Positions 7,925 to 11,679 of a DNA stretch of 11,679 nt are shown piece by piece. The position numbers and the translations under genes were made by a program. The DNA is from an uncultured Peptococcaceae bacterium (GTDB lineage Bacteria; Bacillota; Peptococcia; Peptococcales; Peptococcaceae). The DNA is taken from contig CABQBF010000077.1 of the NCBI GenBank assembly GCA_902462325.1, forward strand, positions 1 through 11,679. The letters run 5' to 3'. Below the pieces are notes generated by a model. That model had not been told where the DNA came from and searched no databases. It saw only the letters and a program-made list of their open reading frames with translations. How positions within the stretch are numbered: the stretch's first letter is position 1; the number at the start of each line of letters is the position of its first letter.

Positions 7925-7941
7925 ACTCGATAATACCGAGT
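7925..7941. repeat. Inverted repeat, 5-bp arms around 7 nt
   Basis: ACTCG (7925-7929) and CGAGT (7937-7941) flank ATAATAC. It lies in a locally repetitive tract with CTCGA at 7916-7920, CTCGA at 7926-7930 and TCGATA twice (7927-7932 and 7941-7946). It is a second candidate core or arm site for an integrase, with weak support because the arms are short. Confidence 0.25.
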
Positions 7942-7998
7942 CGATAGAATCGCAGTACCAAGTCCTGCAAGAAGAAAATCATATATTTGTACTTATTG

Positions 7999-8045
7999 AG
8001 AACGCTTTTCTAAGAGAAAAACTCTTGGGAAGGCGTTCTTTTTTT
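7999..8045 (+). terminator. Strong Rho-independent terminator upstream of the element operon
   Basis: AGAACGCTTTTCTAAGAG (7999-8016) pairs with CTCTTGGGAAGGCGTTCT (8022-8039) over 18 bp, with four G-U pairs or fewer, around a five-A loop, and runs into seven T (8039-8045). It would stop read-through from greA-lysS into the element genes, or end a transcript at the element boundary. Confidence 0.85.
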
Positions 8046-8080
8046 GCGCGAGCAATGAGGAGAGTGCTCTGCTTGCAGAA

Positions 8081-8095
8081 GCATTCGACGAATGC
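8081..8095. repeat. 15-bp palindrome upstream of the symE-parA-parB operon
   Basis: GCATTCG (8081-8087) and CGAATGC (8089-8095) are perfect inverted repeats around a single A. It overlaps another small hairpin, TGCTT-GCAG-AAGCA (8070-8083), and is followed by CAGTG (8101-8105) paired with CACTG (8124-8128) enclosing AGAC/GTCT. A palindrome just upstream of parAB could be a centromere (parS) or an operator; this is inference. Confidence 0.5.
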
Positions 8096-8144
8096 CGCGA
8101 CAGTGAAAGACGATAGTCTAGAACACTGATGGAGTCCTCTAAGC

Positions 8145-8177
8145 AGCTTCGATGCAAAGCTTCAATGAATCAATGAT
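8145..8177. repeat. Short tandem direct repeats before the SymE-like gene
   Basis: AGCTTCGATG (8145-8154) and AGCTTCAATG (8158-8167) repeat with a 13-nt period, and TCAATGAA then TCAATGAT (8162-8177) repeat with an 8-nt period. They end just before the ribosome binding site, in the leader of the operon, and could bind a regulator such as the AbrB-fold product or ParA. Function is unproven. Confidence 0.4.
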
Positions 8178-8192
8178 TAAGGAGGAACGAAC

Positions 8193-8411
8193 ATGGCATT
8201 TAAGAAAAACAGAAGTATGAAGGTATATGGGCCGAGCGGGTACCGCTACAAGGAGACACCGGCGATCATGCTGAAGGGCCTGTGGCTGCAGGAGCTGGGC
8301 TTTGAGATTGGGGATTATATCTCGGTCAGCTGTGAGAATGGCAAGCTCATTATCACTCCGGATGCAGAGAGAGCTGCACTGGCAGAGGCGGAGGCTTCCT
8401 TTATGTCGTAG
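8193..8411 (+). CDS. SymE/AbrB-fold small protein, shortened by an in-frame TAG
   Basis: A 72-residue product with a strong ribosome binding site (AAGGAGG, 7 nt before ATG). Residues 17-57, from YRYKETPAIMLKGLWL through LGFEIGDYISV to KLIITPD, match the SymE-type branch of the AbrB/MazE swapped-hairpin fold. E. coli SymE is an SOS-induced, RNA-controlled toxin; the many relatives at the front of parAB operons in clostridial elements are uncharacterised and could instead bind DNA as regulators. The frame stops at TAG (8409-8411) but reads on for 35 sense codons with clear coding character to TGA at 8517-8519, two bases before the parA start. The intact gene therefore probably made about 108 residues with a helical, charged tail. 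The fold domain is complete, so the short form may still work. First gene of the operon with parA and parB. Confidence 0.75.
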   Translation: MAFKKNRSMKVYGPSGYRYKETPAIMLKGLWLQELGFEIGDYISVSCENGKLIITPDAERAALAEAEASFMS

Positions 8412-8519
8412 GAGACGAAGAAGCTGCAGAGACGCTTTGAGCAGGAAAAGGCGAGGCTTCATGCGCAGTTCGTGGCAGAGCAGACTATGGTATACGGCGT
8501 ATGCGAGGAGGTGCAGTGA
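8412..8519 (+). pseudogene. Cut-off C-terminal tail of the SymE-like gene
   Basis: In the same frame after the TAG, 35 codons read ETKKLQRRFEQEKARLHAQF followed by VAEQTMVYGVCEEVQ and a stop. The heptad-like, Lys/Arg/Glu-rich composition looks like a helical or coiled-coil tail rather than random DNA, and the stop falls exactly at the parA start. A single substitution, for example GAG or CAG to TAG, or a sequencing error would explain it. Confidence 0.65.
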
Positions 8520-8521
8520 TT

Positions 8522-9307
8522 ATGGCAAAGATTTATATGATCGGGTCCTTTAAGGGCGGTGTAGGCAAATCTGTTTCGACCATCAATCTGGCTTATTCCT
8601 TGGCCGAGATGGGTAAAAAGGTACTGGCAGTAGATTTTGACAGCCAGGCAAATTTAACCACCTGTTTTGGTGTGGATGATGTTACGGCGATTCCGGTGAC
8701 AATCGGTGATCTTATGATGGCGCAGATTGAAGATGAGGCGATGCCGGAGCCTTCGGAATATATCATGAGCCGCAATGGCGTTGATTTTATTCCTTCTTCC
8801 ATGGTGCTTTCAGCGGTAGATTCCAAGTTACGTCTGGAAATGGGAGCAGAGGGGATGCTTGGAAGAATTCTGGATCCGCTGCGAGATTCCTATGATGCTA
8901 TTTTGATCGATACCTGTCCTTCGCTTGGCTCTCTGACAATTAATGCTTTAGCTGCAGTAGATGAGGTAATCATTGCAGTGAATCCACAGCTTCTGGCGAT
9001 GATGGGACTTCAGGATTTTCTGAAGACAGTGAGCAAGATCAGAAATCATATCAATAACAAACTGCAGGTGGCGGGGATTCTTCTGACGATGTGTGATACC
9101 AGAACCAATCTTTGCAAGGTGATTACAGAGGGAGTGGGTAAGACATTTCAGGGACAGATCCGGATCTTTAAGAGTATGGTTCCGAGTACAGTCAAGGTCG
9201 GTGAATCGGTTTATTACAGTGAGCCGCTTATTGAATATGCGCCGGGAAATAAAGCCTGCGAGGCATACAGAAATCTTGCAAAGAAGTTGATGAACGATGA
9301 AGGCTGA
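8522..9307 (+). CDS. parA: ParA-family partition ATPase
   Basis: ParA ATPases bind the nucleoid when ATP-bound and move ParB-DNA complexes, so that the element or its excised circle is inherited. The 261-residue protein has the deviant Walker A KGGVGKS at residues 11-17 with the signature lysine Lys11 and Lys16, the second acidic motif VDFDSQANLT (Asp40), and Walker B ILIDTCPSLG with Asp130. There is no N-terminal helix-turn-helix, so this is the short type Ib/Soj-like form that does not repress its own promoter by itself. I chose ATG 8522 over ATG 8501: the GAGGAGG at 8505-8511 lies 10 nt before it, while the upstream ATG would place the Shine-Dalgarno inside the gene and add MRGGAVI, absent from the family fold. 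It begins 2 nt after the full SymE-like frame ends and overlaps parB by 11 nt. Confidence 0.93.
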   Translation: MAKIYMIGSFKGGVGKSVSTINLAYSLAEMGKKVLAVDFDSQANLTTCFGVDDVTAIPVTIGDLMMAQIEDEAMPEPSEYIMSRNGVDFIPSSMVLSAVDSKLRLEMGAEGMLGRILDPLRDSYDAILIDTCPSLGSLTINALAAVDEVIIAVNPQLLAMMGLQDFLKTVSKIRNHINNKLQVAGILLTMCDTRTNLCKVITEGVGKTFQGQIRIFKSMVPSTVKVGESVYYSEPLIEYAPGNKACEAYRNLAKKLMNDEG

Positions 9308-10277
9308 TGCACCAAAAAGAAAAATCTTTTCTGATGCAGTAGACCTGCTGACCGGAGATCCATCGGCCGGCGCTGCTGCAGGAGACGGAGTGGAAATACT
9401 CGATATCAATGGAATCAGACCATTTCATGATCATCCGTTTCATCTGTATGAGGGAGAGCGCCTGAATGACATGGTGGAGAGCATCAAAGAACACGGAATC
9501 TTAAATCCGGTAATCGTCAGAAAAATGCATTACGGATATGAAATGCTTTCCGGTCACAACAGACAGAACGCTGGTAAGCTGGCCGGGCTCACTCAGATAC
9601 CGGTAATCGTAAAGGAAAATCTGTCGGATGCGGATGCCTACGTGTATGTAATCGAAACAAATCTGATGCAGAGGTCCTTTACAGACTTATCGATTTCAGA
9701 GAAGGCAGCAGTCCTGGCGGAGCGTTATGACAAGGTTCTGTATCAGCGAAAAAGAGATAAAATCATGGAGAAACTGAAGGTGCTGGAGGGCGGCGATGAA
9801 AAAGGTGGTCACAGTGACCACCTTTCAAAGAATCGTGACAGTCTGGGAGAGGAATACGGCCTGTCCGGGAGCTCGGTTGCCAGGCTCCTTCGAGTAAATC
9901 AGCTTATTCCGGAGATCAAAGAAATGCTGGACCAGGGAAATATGCAGCTGATGGCAGCAGTACAGCTTTCCTATCTGCCGGAGCAGGCGCAGAAGCTTGC
10001 AATGGAAGCTTCGAAAAAATCCGGTGTGGCAATCAATAAAGATATTGCTGCAAAGGTCCGGAAAGCTCCCATGACAGAAAAAACGATCCTGGAGGCGATT
10101 GCTGGAAAGCAGCCGGAAGTGGATCCGGTGCATGGCGTAGTAGAAGAAAAGCCTGCGCCGAAGCCAATCAAATTGTCTGCAGGTATCAGAGAAAAGTATT
10201 TTCAGGATACAGATCCGAAAGAGGTGGAAGCGATTATCGATAAGGCACTGGCTGCCTGGTTTAAGAAGAAACGATGA
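9297..10277 (+). CDS. parB: ParB-family partition / DNA-binding protein
   Basis: ParB binds parS sites, spreads as a CTP-dependent clamp and stimulates ParA. The 326-residue protein has a short tail, a ParB/Srx N-domain (about residues 32-125) with box motifs GHNRQNAGK (86-94, in place of the common GERR) and ETNLMQRSFTDLS (120-132), then a helix-turn-helix region EEYGLSGSSVARLLRVNQLI (185-204) and a C-terminal part ending in a Lys/Arg-rich tail. The start overlaps the parA end by 11 nt with only a weak ribosome binding site, so translation is probably coupled. The linker at residues 169-177 is encoded by a perfect palindrome (9801-9825), which might be its own binding site. Variation in the GERR-like box is usual for element ParBs; nuclease or Noc-like roles are less likely. 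Confidence 0.92.
   Translation: MKADAPKRKIFSDAVDLLTGDPSAGAAAGDGVEILDINGIRPFHDHPFHLYEGERLNDMVESIKEHGILNPVIVRKMHYGYEMLSGHNRQNAGKLAGLTQIPVIVKENLSDADAYVYVIETNLMQRSFTDLSISEKAAVLAERYDKVLYQRKRDKIMEKLKVLEGGDEKGGHSDHLSKNRDSLGEEYGLSGSSVARLLRVNQLIPEIKEMLDQGNMQLMAAVQLSYLPEQAQKLAMEASKKSGVAINKDIAAKVRKAPMTEKTILEAIAGKQPEVDPVHGVVEEKPAPKPIKLSAGIREKYFQDTDPKEVEAIIDKALAAWFKKKR
9801..9825. repeat. Perfect 25-bp palindrome inside parB (candidate parS)
   Basis: AAAGGTGGTCAC (9801-9812) and GTGACCACCTTT (9814-9825) are perfect 12-bp inverted repeats around a single A. The palindrome is in frame with parB and encodes KGGHSDHL in the linker between its N-domain and helix-turn-helix, a place of low protein constraint. 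parS sites are palindromes often found in or near parAB, so a ParB-binding role is reasonable but untested. It could also act as an mRNA hairpin. Confidence 0.8.
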
Positions 10278-10287
10278 GGAGGCGTGT

Positions 10288-10557
10288 ATGTTTGACAGTG
10301 AACAGCTTAAGCAGGTAGATCCTGCATATTTCAATATTATTTTGGCTGACGACATGGACGTAACAATCCAGAGTAGAAACACCGGTCACTATTGGTATCT
10401 GCACTGCACCGGTTATCCGACAGAAGGCTCCTGCATGATCTTCCATAAGCATAGATTCAGCCATCCGTATCACCAGCATGGCCGGGAGAACAGCCTCCGG
10501 CAGGCGATACGGAGTATTCAGAAGGCAGATGAACGGAAAAAAATAGGTGTTTTATGA
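10288..10557 (+). CDS. Small His-rich conserved protein of the element, function unknown
   Basis: An 89-residue protein that follows parB by 10 nt with a good GAGGAGG (10276-10282) 5 nt before ATG, so it belongs to the same operon. It opens with an acidic segment (DPAYFNIILADDMDVTIQ), then TGHYWYLHC and HKHRFSHPYHQHG, a cluster of nine histidines, and ends in a helical Arg/Lys-rich stretch (SLRQAIRSIQKADERKK). From memory, similar short proteins sit next to ParB in clostridial integrative elements, always without an assigned function. The His/Cys cluster could bind metal or DNA. No signal peptide or membrane segment is seen. Real gene very likely; function not known. Confidence 0.8.
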   Translation: MFDSEQLKQVDPAYFNIILADDMDVTIQSRNTGHYWYLHCTGYPTEGSCMIFHKHRFSHPYHQHGRENSLRQAIRSIQKADERKKIGVL

Positions 10558-10566
10558 GGCTCTCAA

Positions 10567-10575
10567 TGCTATACT
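10567..10575 (+). promoter_or_regulatory. Putative extended -10 promoter for the PIN-domain gene
   Basis: TGCTATACT contains an extended -10 (TG-N-TATACT, 5 of 6 to TATAAT). The -35 position (GTGTTT at 10547-10552) is a poor match, as is usual for extended -10 promoters. It would start a leader of about 30 nt before the TTG start, letting the PIN gene be transcribed apart from the parAB operon. Confidence 0.4.
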
Positions 10576-10611
10576 GAAACCAAGATTTTATTACGAGAGG
10601 GTGTGCACGAT

Positions 10612-11679
10612 TTGATAATTGTTCTTGATACAAATATATTTTGCAGAGATTTTTATGCCAGAGGAACTCAGATGCAATTACTGCTGAAAATGGGCAACAT
10701 TATTGTGCTTGAGATTGTGTTTGATGAGACTCTGAATAAGCATAGAGAAAAGCTGCGTGAAGCTGGAAGTGCAGCACAAAAGAAATTGGAGGAGTATAAC
10801 CGGCTGGCATATAGGGAAATTAAAATTGAATTTGAACCGAAATATGCTGACGAAGATGCTCGGTATGAGGATTTTTTGACAGAGCTGTTGCTGTCACATG
10901 ATGCATATCCTCCCGAAGGATACCCGGATATTGAGTATAAGATAATAGTCGCGAGGGCGCTATCAAGAAAAAAACCGTTTAAACCAGACGGTAGAGAAGG
11001 TTATAGAGATTATCTGGTATGGAGAACGGTTCTTGAAATCGTAAAGCACTATGCAGGTCCGATACATTTTGTCTCAGAGAATCCAAAGGATTTTGCGGAT
11101 GAAAATGATAAGAAAAAACTGCATCCGGATCTGATAGAAGAAATGCAGGAGCTTCAGATTGATAGCTCAAAATTAACTTACTGGAGCTCCCTGAAGGATT
11201 TTATCGACGAAGTAGTAAAACCTGAACTACAGAAAGCAGAAGATGAAGAAAAATTAGAGCAGAGCTTGCTTAGCAATGTTCAATTCTTAGATACAGTTTC
11301 ATCTTATCTGGACAAACATTTAAAAGGATTTGATGTGAGAGGCTATGATGTGTTTGTTCCTGGGGCGGGACCAGTTATCGAAAGCTTCGAAGATGAATCA
11401 GACAAAGAGATTACGGACGTTTCAAAAGTAGATCAAGATAAGATTCTGATTACAATGCGATGCAAGTATTTTAGCATTGTGGCATCTAAACTCTCAAAGG
11501 CAGATGCGGCATCATTTCCGCAAGAGTATTTGGAAAATTCTGCAATTGAGGAAAACACTGAAAAGGCTCTCGATGTGGGTACAGATGTCCCTATAGATGT
11601 TCTGCTTGAGATTATCTACGATACCCGGGAAGGGCACGATTCTGGAAATTACAGTCAAGTACGGTATTTCGGACACAAA
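10612..11679 (+). CDS. PIN-domain protein, DUF4935-like, with a long C-terminal extension (3' end outside window)
   Basis: An open frame of 356 codons runs to the end of the window with no stop. The best start is TTG 10612, 10 nt after GAGAGGG (10595-10601); the in-frame GTG 10603 is too close. The N-terminal 165 residues have the PIN-like nuclease pattern of the DUF4935 family: VLDTNIF with Asp6 and Asn8, LEIVFDETLNK with Glu34 and Asp38, FKPDGREGYRDYLVW with Asp126 and Asp133, and HFVSENPKDF with Asn157 and Asp160. These acidic residues would bind Mg2+/Mn2+ for RNA cleavage. Residues 180-235 look helical and acidic; beyond that the sequence is unrecognised and beta-rich. PIN proteins include toxins, RNA-processing and defence nucleases. 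The gene is AT-richer (18 G/C in 11281-11340 by hand count, against 31 in 9781-9840 of parB), which suggests a cargo gene of separate origin. Which RNA it cuts is unknown. Confidence 0.8.
   Translation, partial: MIIVLDTNIFCRDFYARGTQMQLLLKMGNIIVLEIVFDETLNKHREKLREAGSAAQKKLEEYNRLAYREIKIEFEPKYADEDARYEDFLTELLLSHDAYPPEGYPDIEYKIIVARALSRKKPFKPDGREGYRDYLVWRTVLEIVKHYAGPIHFVSENPKDFADENDKKKLHPDLIEEMQELQIDSSKLTYWSSLKDFIDEVVKPELQKAEDEEKLEQSLLSNVQFLDTVSSYLDKHLKGFDVRGYDVFVPGAGPVIESFEDESDKEITDVSKVDQDKILITMRCKYFSIVASKLSKADAASFPQEYLENSAIEENTEKALDVGTDVPIDVLLEIIYDTREGHDSGNYSQVRYFGHK

Larger units (their letters stand above)
7849..8192. other. 344-nt gene-free stretch between lysS and the element operon
   Basis: I see no protein or tRNA gene here. 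From left to right it holds the weak hairpin after lysS, an inverted repeat of 7-bp arms with a 7-nt centre (7888-7908), a second one of 5-bp arms with a 7-nt centre (7925-7941), two copies of TTGTACTT (7901-7908 and 7987-7994), a strong terminator (7999-8045), a cluster of small palindromes (8061-8128), tandem direct repeats (8145-8177) and the ribosome binding site AAGGAGG (8179-8185). The chromosome-element junction is probably inside this stretch, but its exact position cannot be set without an empty-site sequence. No convincing -35/-10 pair for the following operon is visible. Confidence 0.6.
7849..11679. mobile_element. Probable end of an integrative conjugative element (partial, left boundary approximate)
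   Basis: The gene run SymE-like, ParA, ParB, small conserved protein is unlike chromosomal housekeeping and matches the maintenance module of clostridial integrative conjugative elements. It begins abruptly after lysS, all genes are on the plus strand with tight spacing, and it continues past the window end. No integrase, relaxase or type IV secretion gene is seen here, so plasmid integration or a degraded remnant are alternatives. The left boundary is given as the base after lysS only because it cannot be placed more precisely. Confidence 0.6.

Noticed and set aside
7859..7998. Remnant of an integrase or tRNA gene at the junction
   Set aside because: Short frames there have no recombinase motifs and I could not fold a tRNA cloverleaf or find a conserved T-loop.
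7888..8177. CRISPR-like array
   Set aside because: The repeats are short, differ in sequence and spacing, and there are no regular spacers or cas genes.
8409..8411. Programmed read-through or amber recoding of the TAG in the SymE-like gene
   Set aside because: No recoding signal, stem-loop or pyrrolysine machinery is seen in the window, and a simple nonsense mutation or sequencing error explains it.
8948..9409. 153-codon minus-strand frame across parA/parB
   Set aside because: No ribosome binding site or recognisable domain; it overlaps two well-supported genes whose motifs fix the plus-strand frames.
9825..10382. 185-codon minus-strand frame opposite parB and the small gene
   Set aside because: Cys/Phe/Leu-rich product typical of antisense frames; no start signals and fully covered by supported genes.
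10979..11170. 63-codon minus-strand frame inside the PIN-domain gene
   Set aside because: It lies wholly within the supported PIN-domain frame and has no start signal or domain.

Overview
The window looks like a Bacillota chromosome, plausibly an anaerobic gut member of the Negativicutes or Clostridia, that runs into an integrated conjugative-type element. Evidence for this is the greA-lysS pair, strong GGAGG ribosome binding sites, consensus sigma-A promoters, phosphoketolase metabolism, and a ParA/ParB module of the kind carried by clostridial integrative elements. The genus cannot be fixed from the sequence alone.

Positions 1-2072 hold the 3' end of an arylsulfotransferase-like gene, followed at 22 nt or less by an AT-rich SLC13-type anion permease that ends in a long hairpin terminator. 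Positions 2100-4570 hold a phosphoketolase gene (xfp) with its own leader, a promoter-like pair and a cre-like box. It converges on a minus-strand glyceraldehyde-3-phosphate dehydrogenase (gap, 4676-5677), and the two share a bidirectional terminator at 4603-4642. Phosphoketolase releases glyceraldehyde-3-phosphate, which GAPDH oxidises, so the two are linked in metabolism. The GAPDH lacks the usual NAD-selecting residues and resembles NADP-using GapB enzymes.

Positions 5700-7848 begin with a divergent promoter region. A perfect consensus promoter there (TTGACA, 17 nt, TATAAT) drives greA and then lysS. After lysS comes a 344-nt gene-free stretch. It holds short inverted repeats shaped like recombinase core sites, a very strong terminator (7999-8045), and a cluster of inverted and direct repeats just before the next operon.

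From about 8193 to the end the content changes to mobile-element genes on the plus strand: a SymE/AbrB-fold gene cut by an in-frame TAG, parA, parB, a small His-rich unknown protein, and an open-ended gene for a large PIN-domain (DUF4935-like) protein of different base composition. These look like the maintenance end of an integrative conjugative element plus a cargo or accessory nuclease. The most notable structural signals are a perfect 25-bp palindrome inside parB, the repeat cluster upstream of the operon, and the amber-interrupted SymE-like gene. No integrase, relaxase or second element end is visible, so the mobile-element assignment is inferred from gene content.
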